NCBI RefSeq assembly: GCF_902859645.1
Contig: NZ_CADIJR010000003.1
Location: forward strand, 62,001-126,000
Origin: Achromobacter insuavis
GTDB taxonomy: Bacteria; Pseudomonadota; Gammaproteobacteria; Burkholderiales; Burkholderiaceae_B
Length of the DNA: 64,000 nucleotides
Direction of reading: 5' to 3'
Of this stretch, positions 52,755 through 61,549 are shown piece by piece (within the stretch, counting starts at the first letter, position 1; each line of letters starts with the position of its first letter). Below the pieces are notes generated by a model. It saw only the letters and a list, made by a program, of their open reading frames with translations, did not search any database and was not told the DNA's origin. The position numbers and the translations under genes are program-made.

Positions 52755-52769
52755 TGGCATGGAGTTTGC
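52755..52769 (+). promoter_or_regulatory. Putative sigma-54 promoter of the Bug-SDR unit
   Basis: TGGCATGGAGTTTGC fits TGGCACG-N4-TTGC with one change and exact spacing. It reads toward the Bug receptor at 52825. With the element at 52594-52608 it forms a divergent sigma-54 pair, separated by about 146 bases that could hold shared activator sites. Confidence 0.7.
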
Positions 52770-52824
52770 GTTCTCCCAGAACGAATGCAGGAGTGGGTTT
52801 TCAACCAGGGAGTCAGGAGCAGAC

Positions 52825-53808
52825 ATGAACCATGCAATCAATAAGATGGCCACCCGAATGGCGGCGATAGCGCTGGCAGCGCTCAGCGCGACCAGCGCTT
52901 TGGCCGCCGAATATCCGAGCAAGCCGATCAGGATGATCGTGCCGTTCGCCGCGGGCGGGCCGACCGACACGTTGGCGCGCAGCCTGGCCGAGGCGATGAC
53001 GGAACAGCTGGGCCAAAAAGTGATCGTGGAAAACAAGCCGGGAGTGGGCGGGAACGTAGGCACGGCCCAATTTGCGCGCATGTCCCCCGACGGCTACGCA
53101 GTGCTGCTGGTCACCAACGGCCCGCTGGTGGCCAATCAGATGATGTTCAAGAACCTGGGCTTCGATCCGAAGAAGGATCTGGATCCTGTCTCCTTCGTGG
53201 CCTATCTGCCCAATATGGTCGCCGTGCATCCCAGCGTGCCGGCAAAGACCATCAAGGAGTTGATCGCGCTGTTGAAGGCGAATCCCGACAAGTACAGCTT
53301 CGCATCGGGCGGAGACGGCACCAGCACCCACTTTGCCGGCGAATTGATGAAGTCCATGGCGGGCGTGAAGATGACGCATATTCCCTACAAGGGGGATGGC
53401 GCTTCGATGCCGGACGTCGTCGGCGGACAGGTGCCCATCGTGTTCGGCAGCATCTTCGCCACCAAGCGTTTCGTCGACGGCGGCATGCTTCGGGGATTGG
53501 CGGTGACGTCCCTGGACCGGGTTCCGTCCATGCCCGAGATGCCGACGGTGGCTGAATCCGGCTTGCCCGGCTACGACCTGACTGCCTGGTACGGCGTGGT
53601 GGTCCCTGCGGGTACGCCCAAGCCCATCATCAACAAGCTGAGCCAGACCATCGCCCGGGTCGTGGCGTCGCCGGACTTCCGTGCGCGGGTCGAGGGGATG
53701 AGCGGCATACCGAAAAGCACCACTCCGGAAGAGTTTGCCGCGTTCATGGAGTCGGAGCGTCCCAAGTGGAAGAAGCTCATCGAGGAATCGGGAATCAAGA
53801 TCAACTAG
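52825..53808 (+). CDS. Bug/TctC-type periplasmic receptor
   Basis: This is a 327-residue receptor with a signal peptide (RMAAIALAALSATSALA). Signatures are PIRMIVPFAAGGPTDTLARSLA, VIVENKPGVGGNVGTAQFA and HIPYKGDGASMPDVVGGQVPIVFG. GGAG precedes ATG 52825; the longer frame from 52759 is rejected because it would overlap the sigma-54 element. It is co-transcribed with the SDR at 53849. Sigma-54 control suggests that it imports the inducing substrate of the island. Confidence 0.9.
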   Translation: MNHAINKMATRMAAIALAALSATSALAAEYPSKPIRMIVPFAAGGPTDTLARSLAEAMTEQLGQKVIVENKPGVGGNVGTAQFARMSPDGYAVLLVTNGPLVANQMMFKNLGFDPKKDLDPVSFVAYLPNMVAVHPSVPAKTIKELIALLKANPDKYSFASGGDGTSTHFAGELMKSMAGVKMTHIPYKGDGASMPDVVGGQVPIVFGSIFATKRFVDGGMLRGLAVTSLDRVPSMPEMPTVAESGLPGYDLTAWYGVVVPAGTPKPIINKLSQTIARVVASPDFRARVEGMSGIPKSTTPEEFAAFMESERPKWKKLIEESGIKIN

Positions 53809-53848
53809 GCCGCTCGCGCCGGGAACACAAGCGAAATAGGAGAAAGCG

Positions 53849-54628
53849 ATGTTTGCTGCAGATGTGCTGAAAGGAAAGGTGGCGTTGATAACGGGAGGCG
53901 GGGGCGGCATAGGACTGGAGATCGCCACGGCCTATGCGCGCCTGGGCGCCAAGGTGGTGGTGGCGAGCCGAAACCAGGAACGGCTGGACGGCGCCGTGGC
54001 GTCGCTGGCGGCGCAGGGCCTGGAGATCCTGGCCGTGCAAACCGACGTCAGAGTCTACGAGCAGATCCGGGACGCCATAGAAACCGCGGTCGAGCGCTAC
54101 GGCGCGCTGGACATCCTGGTGAACAACGCCGCCGGGAACTTCCATTGCCCGACCGCCGAGCTTTCGCCCAATGGCTGGAAGACGGTCATAGACATCGATC
54201 TGAACGGCACGTTCTACGGTTGTCACGCCGCCTACAAGCATCTGAAGGCGGCCCGTGACGGCGGCTGCATCATCAGCATCGCCACTATGCTCGGCCTGAG
54301 CGGCTGGCCGGGCGCCGCGCACGCCGGCGCGGCCAAGGCCGGGATCATCTCCTTGTCGCGCGCATTGGCGGTGGAGTGGGGCGGCGACAACATCCGCGTC
54401 AATACGATTTCGCCTGGACCCATCGGCGACACAGAAGGGGTGCGCCGCCTGTATCAGGAGACTGGCCGCGAACAACTGGAGCGCAAGAAGACTGCCCTGG
54501 GCCGGTTCGGCAACAAGTCCGATATCGCCAATGCCGCGGTCTATCTGGCGTCGGACCTGGGCGCCTACATCACCGGCGAGAACATGGTGGTGGATGGCGG
54601 CCGCTGGCTCAAGTATGTGGCGGCTTGA
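53849..54628 (+). CDS. SDR oxidoreductase, 2,4-dienoyl-CoA reductase-like
   Basis: This is a 259-residue SDR. The cofactor motif is LITGGGGGIGLEIATAYARLG, and the NNAAGNF segment is present. At the usual Tyr-x3-Lys position it reads AHAGAAKAGI, so the catalytic Tyr is replaced and only the Lys is kept, as in 2,4-dienoyl-CoA reductases. That activity would remove double bonds from unsaturated acyl-CoAs. It lies 40 bases after the Bug gene. AGGAGAAAG precedes ATG 53849. Confidence 0.85.
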   Translation: MFAADVLKGKVALITGGGGGIGLEIATAYARLGAKVVVASRNQERLDGAVASLAAQGLEILAVQTDVRVYEQIRDAIETAVERYGALDILVNNAAGNFHCPTAELSPNGWKTVIDIDLNGTFYGCHAAYKHLKAARDGGCIISIATMLGLSGWPGAAHAGAAKAGIISLSRALAVEWGGDNIRVNTISPGPIGDTEGVRRLYQETGREQLERKKTALGRFGNKSDIANAAVYLASDLGAYITGENMVVDGGRWLKYVAA

Positions 54629-54641
54629 ACAGGCGGGCAGC

Positions 54642-54683
54642 GGGCAGCGGGCCGGATGGCCGGATGGCCGCCGCCCGCTGCCC
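54642..54683. terminator. Bidirectional hairpin between convergent genes
   Basis: GGGCAGCGGGC (54642-54652) and GCCCGCTGCCC (54673-54683) form an 11-bp perfect stem with a 20-base loop. It lies between the SDR stop and the stop of the ABC binding protein. There is no T-run, but position and stability suit a terminator. Confidence 0.55.
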
Positions 54684-54685
54684 GT

Positions 54686-55900
54686 TCAGCCCGCTGGCTT
54701 GACCAGTGGGCACTCGCTTTGCGACAAGGGGCGGTACGCCTCGTCTCCTGGAATGGTGTCCAGGATCTTCAGCAGGTCCCACTCGCCCTTGGACTCCGCC
54801 GGGGTCTTCACCTGCGCCAGGTACATGTCGTAGACCATCCGCCCATCGGCGCGGATGCGGCCGTTCGTGGCGTAGAAATCATTGATCGGCATCTCCTTCA
54901 TCTTGGCCGCCACGGCATCGGCGTCGTCGGTGCCGACGGCCTGCACGGCCTGCAGGTAATGCAGGGTGGCCGAGTAGGCGCCGGCCTGCACCATGGAGGG
55001 CATGGATTTCTGGCGTTCGAAATAGCGCTGCGACCAGGCGCGGGTTTCCGCGTTGCGGTCCCAGTAGAAGCCGGTGGTGAACTGTAAGCCCTGCGCGGCC
55101 TGCAGACCCAGGCCCTTGATGTCATGCAGGAAGACCAGCAGGGTGGCCAGTTTCTGGCCGCCTTGCGTGATGCCGAACTCCGAGGCCTGGCGCACGGCAT
55201 TCTGGGTGTCCGTGCCGGCGTTGGCCAAGCCTATCACCTTGGCCTTGCTGGCCTGGGCCTGCAGCAGATAGGAAGCGAAATCGGGGCTGGACAGCGGCGC
55301 GCGCACATTGCCCAGGATCTTGCCGCCGTTCGCCTTGATGACATTGCTGGTGTCGCGTTCCAGCGAATGGCCGAAAGCATAGTCCGCCGTGATGAAGAAC
55401 CAGCTGTCGCCGCCGGCGCGGGTCACGGCGCGGCCCGTGCCGTTGGCCAGGACGTAGGTGTCGTAGACATAGTGCACGCCATAGCGCGAGCACGCCGCAT
55501 TGGTCAGGTTGGACGAGGCTGAGCCGGCGAACAGCGTGATGCGCTTCTTTTCCTTGCCCAGGGTTTGCAGGGCCAGGGCCGACGCGGAGTCGGTGGATTC
55601 GATGATGGCGCTGACGCCGTCGCGGTCGTACCACTGGCGCGCGCGCGTGGCTGCGATGTCAACCTTGTTCTGGTAGTCCGCGGACAGGACTTCGATGGGG
55701 CGGTCCAGCACCTTGCCGCCGAAGTCCTCGGCCGCCATCTTGACCGCGGTGACCATGCCGGGGCCGCCGTGCGCCGAATACACGCCGGTCATGTCGACGA
55801 TTGCGCCCAGGCGAAATGGGGCGACGCCCTGTGCGTGGCCAGGGAATGCGTACAGCGAACCGCCTAGCAGCGCGGCCATGACTACGGTTGTCTGTTTCAT
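54686..55900 (-). CDS. ABC transporter substrate-binding protein, LivJ/LivK type
   Basis: This is a 404-residue periplasmic protein with a signal peptide (VVMAALLGGSLYAFPGHAQG). The branched-chain amino-acid-type receptor fold shows in FRLGAIVDMTGVYSAHGGPG, GVSAIIESTDSASALALQ and TADYAFGHSLERDTSNVIKANGGKILG. Members of this branch beside aromatic or acyl-CoA pathways bind aromatic acids rather than amino acids. No permease or ATPase genes of the ABC system are in the window. It is the last gene of the minus operon from 64000. Confidence 0.9.
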   Translation of the reverse strand: MKQTTVVMAALLGGSLYAFPGHAQGVAPFRLGAIVDMTGVYSAHGGPGMVTAVKMAAEDFGGKVLDRPIEVLSADYQNKVDIAATRARQWYDRDGVSAIIESTDSASALALQTLGKEKKRITLFAGSASSNLTNAACSRYGVHYVYDTYVLANGTGRAVTRAGGDSWFFITADYAFGHSLERDTSNVIKANGGKILGNVRAPLSSPDFASYLLQAQASKAKVIGLANAGTDTQNAVRQASEFGITQGGQKLATLLVFLHDIKGLGLQAAQGLQFTTGFYWDRNAETRAWSQRYFERQKSMPSMVQAGAYSATLHYLQAVQAVGTDDADAVAAKMKEMPINDFYATNGRIRADGRMVYDMYLAQVKTPAESKGEWDLLKILDTIPGDEAYRPLSQSECPLVKPAG

Positions 55901-55918
55901 GGGATATGTCCTGCCTTC

Positions 55919-56929
55919 TCAGATTGGGCGATGCGAGGGGGATTCCATATGGACGACGTACTTGCCGGTGGCGCGGCCTTGCTCCAGTGCCTGCAGGGCG
56001 ATGGCCACCTCTTCCAGTGGCAGGCCGGCGGCCAGCCTGGGACGGATCAATCCTTGTTCGCGCATGCGCAGCAGCCGCGCCTGCGCCAGCGCGATCTTCT
56101 CGGGCTGGCGGTCGCGGTAGTCGCTCCATTGCAGACCGATGACGCTGATGTTCTTGAGCAGCAGATAGTTCGCCTTCAGCGTCGGGATCTGGCCCGCCGC
56201 GAAGCCGATCACCACCAGCCTGCCGCACCAGGCCAGGGCGCGCAGCGAAGCCGCGAAGACTTCGTCGCCCAGGGGATCGAGCACGATGTCTGCGCCTCGG
56301 CCATCGGTTGCCGCCCAGACCTGATCGCGCAGGCTGTCGCGCAGGTTTTCCACCGACAGATCGATCACGTGGTCGGCCCCCATCTCGCGGGCCACCTGCG
56401 CCTGTTGCGGCGTGTTGACGCCGGCCAGGGCGATGCCGCCCAGGGCCTTGACCAGTTGCACAGCGGCGCCGCCGACGCCGCCGGCCGCGCCGTTGACCAG
56501 CACGGTTTCGCCGGCCCTGAAGCCGCCGCGTTCCAGCAGCGCCAGATAGGCGGTCTGGAACACCAGCCCCATCGCGGCGGCGTCTTCGTGGCTGACACCG
56601 TCGGGCAGCAGGTGGCAGTGGGCGGCGCGGGCGACGGCCTGGCTGGCGTAGGCGCCGTGTTCCATGTGTGCCACCACGCGGTCGCCGGGCTTGAAGCCGG
56701 TCACATCCGCTCCGGTGCGCAGCACGGTGCCGCTGGCGTCCTTGCCCGGCACGAACGGCAAGGCCGGCAGGATCTGGTACTTGCCCGAGACCACCAGCGT
56801 GTCCGGATAGTTCACGCCTGCCGCGGCAACCTGGATCAACACCTCGTCAGCGCCAGGCACGGGGTCGGCGACGGTTTCGACACGGTGGTCGCCGGCGGGC
56901 GCGAAGTTTCTGACCAACAGGGCTTTCAT
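55919..56929 (-). CDS. Quinone oxidoreductase-like (zeta-crystallin type) dehydrogenase
   Basis: This is a 336-residue medium-chain dehydrogenase without the zinc-binding cysteines. The NADP fold is VLVNGAAGGVGGAAVQLVKALGG, and the N-terminal VAAAGVNYPDTLVVSGKYQ is typical of NADPH:quinone or enoyl reductases. ATG 56929 overlaps the stop of the CoA-transferase gene (ATGA). In this setting it may reduce a conjugated enoyl-CoA or ketone rather than a quinone. Confidence 0.88.
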   Translation of the reverse strand: MKALLVRNFAPAGDHRVETVADPVPGADEVLIQVAAAGVNYPDTLVVSGKYQILPALPFVPGKDASGTVLRTGADVTGFKPGDRVVAHMEHGAYASQAVARAAHCHLLPDGVSHEDAAAMGLVFQTAYLALLERGGFRAGETVLVNGAAGGVGGAAVQLVKALGGIALAGVNTPQQAQVAREMGADHVIDLSVENLRDSLRDQVWAATDGRGADIVLDPLGDEVFAASLRALAWCGRLVVIGFAAGQIPTLKANYLLLKNISVIGLQWSDYRDRQPEKIALAQARLLRMREQGLIRPRLAAGLPLEEVAIALQALEQGRATGKYVVHMESPSHRPI

Positions 56930-58056
56930 TCTGTCGCCTCCTGCGCGGCCAAGATGCGCGCCGTGTGTGCTCCCAGGCCCGGAGCCTGGACCTGGGATGC
57001 CGGCACGCGCAGGCTGGGATCGATGGGAACCGGCAAGGCGGGCATGGTCCGGCTCGCGCCGTCGGCGACTTCGCGCGAGAACAGGCCGCGCGCAATGAAG
57101 TGCGGGTCCTCCGCTGCCTCGCGCAGGCTGGCGACCAGGCTGACGCAGGTATCGCCGTCGCCGAACGCCTGCATCCATGCCTCGGCGCTGCGCTGGATCA
57201 GGACGGCCGCGACGCGCTGGCGCACGCTGGCGTCGTCCTCGGCCGCATCGGCCAGCTCCGGCAGGCCGATGACCTCGACGAAGGCGCGCCAGAACTTGTC
57301 CTCCAACGGCGCCACCGCGAGGTGGCGTCCGTCCGCCGTCTCGTACACCTGGTAGCGGCAGCTGCCACCCGTGACCTTGTCGCTCCCGGGCCGAGGCCAC
57401 TGCCCCTGGCTCCAGCCGTTGCCCAGCCCCCAATACATGAGGGTGAAAAGGTTGTCCGCCATGGCCACATCGAGGTGGCGTCCCTTGCCGTCGCGGTCGC
57501 GCTGGCGCAAGGCCAGCAGGATGTTCATGAAGGCGGGGTAGGCGCCGCCGGCCAAGTCCGCGGTGAGCGTGGGCGGCACCAGAGGTCGTCCTTGCGCATC
57601 CCCTGTCAGCGACAGCATGCCGGTCAGCGCCTGATAGTTCAGGTCGTGGCCGGCCATGCCGGCCCTGGCGCCTTTCTGCCCATAGCCGGTGATGGAGCAA
57701 TACACCAGGCGCGGGTTGATGCGCGCCACGCTTTCGTAGTCCAGGCCCAGACGTTGCATCACGCCTGGGCGGAACTGTTCGATGAGCACGTCGGCCCCTT
57801 CGACGAGCCGGCGCAGGCGCGCGCGCTCGTCTTCATTCTTCAGATCCATCGCCACCGAGGTCTTGCCGCGGTTGAGCAGGGTGAAGTTGACGCTGTCCTC
57901 GCCAAATCGGGGCAGGTAGCCGCGCATCTCGTCGCCGCCGGCCGGCCGTTCGATCTTGATGACGCGCGCGCCGGCCTCGGCCAGCAGCAGTGTGCACAGG
58001 GGGCCGGGCAACAGGGTGCTGAAGTCCAGCACCGTGATGTCGCTAAGCGCTTGCAT
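56926..58056 (-). CDS. CaiB/BaiF-family (class III) CoA-transferase
   Basis: This is a 376-residue protein with N-terminus ITVLDFSTLLPGPLCTLLLAEAGARVIKIE. The catalytic Asp is in AGHDLNYQALTGML. The closest recognisable subgroup is alpha-methylacyl-CoA racemase-like, in which the same fold epimerises 2-methyl branches, so the activity may be racemase rather than transferase. GGAGAGCGG precedes ATG 58056. It overlaps the gene upstream by 14 bases. Confidence 0.9.
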   Translation of the reverse strand: MQALSDITVLDFSTLLPGPLCTLLLAEAGARVIKIERPAGGDEMRGYLPRFGEDSVNFTLLNRGKTSVAMDLKNEDERARLRRLVEGADVLIEQFRPGVMQRLGLDYESVARINPRLVYCSITGYGQKGARAGMAGHDLNYQALTGMLSLTGDAQGRPLVPPTLTADLAGGAYPAFMNILLALRQRDRDGKGRHLDVAMADNLFTLMYWGLGNGWSQGQWPRPGSDKVTGGSCRYQVYETADGRHLAVAPLEDKFWRAFVEVIGLPELADAAEDDASVRQRVAAVLIQRSAEAWMQAFGDGDTCVSLVASLREAAEDPHFIARGLFSREVADGASRTMPALPVPIDPSLRVPASQVQAPGLGAHTARILAAQEATE

Positions 58057-58723
58057 TGCCGCTCTCCTGGAGGTGGCGCTGCCACGCGACGCGCGCGCGC
58101 CGCGCGGGAGCGTAGGCTTCCTGGCCCAGCATTTCGTACAAGGCCTGGCTTACCCGGTAATGGTGGTGCAGGCCGGTGCGGCCGAGCAGGGCGATGGGGC
58201 CTTCGGGATACCCCAGGCCCAGGCGCAGGGTGGTGTCCATGTCATCGGCGCTGGCCAGGCCCTCGTCCAGACGTCGCAGCGCCGCGTTGTAGTAGGGCCG
58301 CACCAGGCGGTTCAGGATGCGGCCGGGAAAGTCGTTGCAGACAGCGACTTCCAGGCCGGCCGCGGCGAAGGCTGCTCGTGCGGCCTGTAGAGCCTCAGGA
58401 CTCGTGTAGGGTTTGCGCACCAGTTCGATGAGCCGGGTCGGCGCGTCGTCGCCCAGGCGGAACCGTGCGAACCCGACCACGTTGCGGGCGCGGCCGTCGT
58501 CATCGTCGCCCGTATGCACGCCCAGGCATTCCAGATCCAGTTCGATGGCAACGAAGGGCGCCTGCTGGCTTTCTGCCTGTTCCTGCCGGTAGCGCTGGCC
58601 GGTCTGGGCGCCGATGTAGACCCGTCCCTCGCCGCTGGCTTGGGCTTGCGCAAGAAAGTCGTGGGCTTGGGGGAAGGACGCGCTGTTCCCGGTGTCAATG
58701 ATGCGATAGGCCATGGTAGTCAT
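58043..58723 (-). CDS. 3-hydroxyacyl-CoA dehydrogenase C-domain protein with degenerate N-half
   Basis: This 226-residue protein has a C-terminal half matching the 3HCDH C-terminal domain: VCNDFPGRILNRLVRPYYNAAL, DDMDTTLRLGLGYPEGPIALL. The N-terminal half resembles the back of a Rossmann domain (FARFRLGDDAPTRLIELVR) but lacks the GxGxxG nucleotide motif. It follows the full-length dehydrogenase with an ATGA overlap, so it may be a partner subunit rather than an independent enzyme. The function is not established. Confidence 0.75.
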   Translation of the reverse strand: MTTMAYRIIDTGNSASFPQAHDFLAQAQASGEGRVYIGAQTGQRYRQEQAESQQAPFVAIELDLECLGVHTGDDDDGRARNVVGFARFRLGDDAPTRLIELVRKPYTSPEALQAARAAFAAAGLEVAVCNDFPGRILNRLVRPYYNAALRRLDEGLASADDMDTTLRLGLGYPEGPIALLGRTGLHHHYRVSQALYEMLGQEAYAPARRARVAWQRHLQESGNASA

Positions 58724-59595
58724 GCTCCGAAGATCTTGTCGTTGTCGTAGCGATGGAAGCCCGCGCCGCTCTTGCGGCCCAGGCGTCCGGCGCCAATCAT
58801 GCGTTTGACCAGAGGGGGGCAGGCCGCTCGCGGCTCATTGGTGCTGCCGTGCAGCGCCTCGCACAAGAGCTTCTGGGTGTCCATGCCGACCATGTCCAGC
58901 AAGGTCAGCGGTCCCAGCGGATAGCCCAGGGCGGTCTTGACCGCCAGGTCTATGTCGGCCGGTTCCGCGACCCCCTGGTCCACCATGTTGATGACGTCGT
59001 TGTGCCAGGGCACCAGAAAGTAGTTGAGGATGAATCCCGGCGTGTCGCGTGTGAGCACGGGCTGTTGGCCCAGCGCCTCGCAGAACGCCCATGCCTGATC
59101 CAGCGCTTCGCGCGAGGTGTTCAGGCCAGGCGAGACTTCCACCAGCTTCATCAGCTGCGCGGGCAGGCAGAAATGCATGCCCACGACCTGGGTGTCGCGG
59201 CCGCTGCCTCCGGCGATCTCGGTGATCGACAGGGTGGAGGTATTGGAGGCGAACAGCGTGTGGGGCGCGCAGATCCGGTCCAGCTTGCGGAACAGTTCGT
59301 GCTTGACCTGGATATCCTCGAACACCGCCTCGATGATGATGTCGCAGTCGGCCAGCGATTCGATGTCGTCGCTGGCATGCCAGTTGGCCAATATGACTTC
59401 GTCCTCGCCGGCCGCGAGCTTGCCGCGCTCCACCGATTTGCGCAGAAAGCCGGCCGCCTGCCGGCGCCCCTGTTCGGCCAGCTCGGCGCGGGTGTCGTAG
59501 GCGCGCAGTTTGAAGCCGGCGCGGGCCACGACGATCGCGATTCCCGTTCCCATGGTGCCGCATCCGACGACGCCTACGGTCTTGATGGTGTTCAT
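58720..59595 (-). CDS. 3-hydroxyacyl-CoA dehydrogenase
   Basis: This 291-residue PaaH/Hbd-type enzyme oxidises 3-hydroxyacyl-CoA with NAD. The cofactor motif is VGVVGCGTMGTGIAIVVARAG. The catalytic His is in VVGMHFCLPAQLMKLVEV, with Pro and Glu as usual. The C-domain shows GFILNYFLVPWHNDVINMV and DLAVKTALGYPLGPLTLLDMVG. It is complete and lies three bases after the acyl-CoA dehydrogenase stop. Confidence 0.93.
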   Translation of the reverse strand: MNTIKTVGVVGCGTMGTGIAIVVARAGFKLRAYDTRAELAEQGRRQAAGFLRKSVERGKLAAGEDEVILANWHASDDIESLADCDIIIEAVFEDIQVKHELFRKLDRICAPHTLFASNTSTLSITEIAGGSGRDTQVVGMHFCLPAQLMKLVEVSPGLNTSREALDQAWAFCEALGQQPVLTRDTPGFILNYFLVPWHNDVINMVDQGVAEPADIDLAVKTALGYPLGPLTLLDMVGMDTQKLLCEALHGSTNEPRAACPPLVKRMIGAGRLGRKSGAGFHRYDNDKIFGA

Positions 59596-59598
59596 GGA

Positions 59599-60768
59599 CT
59601 ACTCCTTGGTCAGAAAGCTGCGGCCGATGAGTTGGCGGTGGATCTGGTTGGTGCCTTCCCAGATCTGGGTGATCTTGGCGTCGCGCATCAGGCGTTCGAC
59701 GCGATAGTCCTTGCAGTAGCCGTAGCCGCCCAGCAGCTGCACGGCCTCGGTGCTCATGCGCATCGCCAGGTCGGTGGCCTTGAGCTTCAGGATCGAGGCC
59801 TCCATGCCTATGTCGTCGGCGCGGTTGTCGACCATGCCTGCGACGCGCCACAGCCAGGCCTCGCAGGTCGCCAGCTCGGCCGCCAGGTCGGCGACCAGGA
59901 ACTGGATGCCCTGGAACTCCAGCACACGACGCTTGAACTGGCGCCGCTCGTTGATGTAGGCGACGGCGTCCTCGAAGGCGGCGCGCGCGATGCCCAGCGC
60001 ATGCGCGGCCACGCTGGGCCGCGAGCGGTTCAGCGAGGTCAGCAGGATGCGCAGGCCGTCGCCCGGCTCGCATAGCAGGTTGGCGCGGGGGATGCGGCAG
60101 TTCTCGAAAGCCAGCGTGGCGGTGCTGGAGGCGCGGGTGCCCATCTTGTCCTCGGTGCCGACTACCGTCAGGCCTGGCGCGCCCTTTTCGACGATGACCG
60201 CGCTGATCGCCCGCTTGGCATCGTCGATGCCGGCCCACTTTCCGAACAGCAGGTAGACGTCGGCCACATCGCCGTTGGTGATGAAGGTCTTCTGGCCGTT
60301 GATGACGATGTCGTCGCCCCGGGGCTCGAAGCGGGTGCGCATGCCCGTGGCGTCGGAACCGGCCGAGGGCTCGGTGATGACCAGCGAGGCCAGGCCGCCT
60401 TCGGCGATGCGCGGCAGGAGGCGTTGCTTCTGTTCCTCGTTGCCGAATTCGATCAAGGGTTTGATGGCATGGAAATTGGTGGCCCAGACGATGCCGGTGG
60501 AGGCGCAGGCCGCGGAGATTTCGCGCACACAGGCCAGATAGCAGGAATAGGACAGCGGCGAGCCGCCATAGGCTTCGGGAATGAACATGGCGTTCAACCC
60601 CAAGGCGTTGATGTCGGCCACGTTGTCGTGGGGGAAGGCGCCGCTGCGGTCCAGTTCAGCGGCCCTGGGCGCGATGCGCTCGCGCGCCAGCTCCCGCACC
60701 GAGTCGAGCAGCATGGCTTCTTCGGGGCTCCAGGGCATGGAGGCGTCCAGGCGTTGCAGTACGTTCAT
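59599..60768 (-). CDS. Acyl-CoA dehydrogenase
   Basis: This is a 389-residue flavoprotein dehydrogenase. SLVITEPSAGSDATGMRTR binds FAD and substrate. RRQFKRRVLEFQGIQFLVADL and LLGGYGYCKDYRVERLMRDAK are C-domain signatures. The catalytic Glu is in the normal WEGTNQIHRQLIG position, unlike the dehydrogenase at 40061. It should start beta-oxidation of the acyl-CoA made by the ligase at 62324. GGAG-like bases precede ATG 60768. Confidence 0.93.
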   Translation of the reverse strand: MNVLQRLDASMPWSPEEAMLLDSVRELARERIAPRAAELDRSGAFPHDNVADINALGLNAMFIPEAYGGSPLSYSCYLACVREISAACASTGIVWATNFHAIKPLIEFGNEEQKQRLLPRIAEGGLASLVITEPSAGSDATGMRTRFEPRGDDIVINGQKTFITNGDVADVYLLFGKWAGIDDAKRAISAVIVEKGAPGLTVVGTEDKMGTRASSTATLAFENCRIPRANLLCEPGDGLRILLTSLNRSRPSVAAHALGIARAAFEDAVAYINERRQFKRRVLEFQGIQFLVADLAAELATCEAWLWRVAGMVDNRADDIGMEASILKLKATDLAMRMSTEAVQLLGGYGYCKDYRVERLMRDAKITQIWEGTNQIHRQLIGRSFLTKE

Positions 60769-60796
60769 TGATTGCTCCTAGCTGCTTGGGCGGGGC

Positions 60797-61549
60797 TCAG
60801 ACTATCAGGCTCTGGCCGCCGTCCAGATAAATGGTCTCGCCAGTCAGAAAGCGCGAGCGCAGCGAGAACAGCATGGCCACCGCGTCGGCGACTTCGGCGG
60901 CTTCGGCTGGACTGCGGCGCGGAATGCGCTTCTGCAGGTGTTGGGCCAGCGGTCCGCTGGTCATGTACTCGCGGTTCAGGCTGGTCATGACGTAGCCCGG
61001 CGCCAGATTGACGACCTGGATGTCGTCGGCCGCCCATTCCACAGCCAGGCAGCGCGTAATGGCGCCCACCGCCGCCTTGGATGCGCAGTAGGACAGATTC
61101 TTCTTGACGCCCAGCTTGTCGTAGAACGAGCCCATGTTGACGATGACGCCGCCGCCGTTGGCCTGCAGCAGCGGATAGGCGGCCTGGCTGGCCATGAGCA
61201 CGGACGTGGCGTTGCTGCGCATCAGGGATTCAAACGCCGCGGGCGCCAGCGTGGCGGCCGCGCCGTCGGTGTGCTGACCGGCGTTGTTCACCAGGCCGGC
61301 GATGCGGCCTGAGGCGCGTTCGGAGACTTCGGCGAATGCGCGCTGGATCTGCGCGGCGTCGCCGACGTCGCAGGCCACGGCATGCCAGCGGGCGCGCAGC
61401 GCTTCAGGCACGTCCGCCAGTTCAGGCGCCTGGCCCGAGCGCGACAGGCAGGCGACCCGAAAGCCGGCGCGTGCGAGAGAGAGAGCGATATCGGCGCCGA
61501 TGCCGCGGCTGGCGCCGGTGACGACGATGGTGGATTCAGGCATGGTCAT
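60797..61549 (-). CDS. Short-chain dehydrogenase/reductase
   Basis: This is a 250-residue classical SDR. The cofactor motif is VTGASRGIGADIALSLARAG, followed by NNAGQH and the catalytic Tyr-x3-Lys in LSYCASKAAVGA. FLTGETIYLDGGQSLIV ends the protein. It is probably a 3-hydroxyacyl-CoA or 3-oxoacyl-CoA oxidoreductase in the pathway. Its ATG overlaps the stop of the enoyl-CoA hydratase gene. Confidence 0.9.
   Translation of the reverse strand: MTMPESTIVVTGASRGIGADIALSLARAGFRVACLSRSGQAPELADVPEALRARWHAVACDVGDAAQIQRAFAEVSERASGRIAGLVNNAGQHTDGAAATLAPAAFESLMRSNATSVLMASQAAYPLLQANGGGVIVNMGSFYDKLGVKKNLSYCASKAAVGAITRCLAVEWAADDIQVVNLAPGYVMTSLNREYMTSGPLAQHLQKRIPRRSPAEAAEVADAVAMLFSLRSRFLTGETIYLDGGQSLIV

Noticed and set aside
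58835-60238. 467-codon open frame shifted against the acyl-CoA and hydroxyacyl-CoA dehydrogenase genes
   Set aside because: It is an arginine/histidine-rich shadow produced by high GC content; the two dehydrogenase genes in the other frame explain the region fully.
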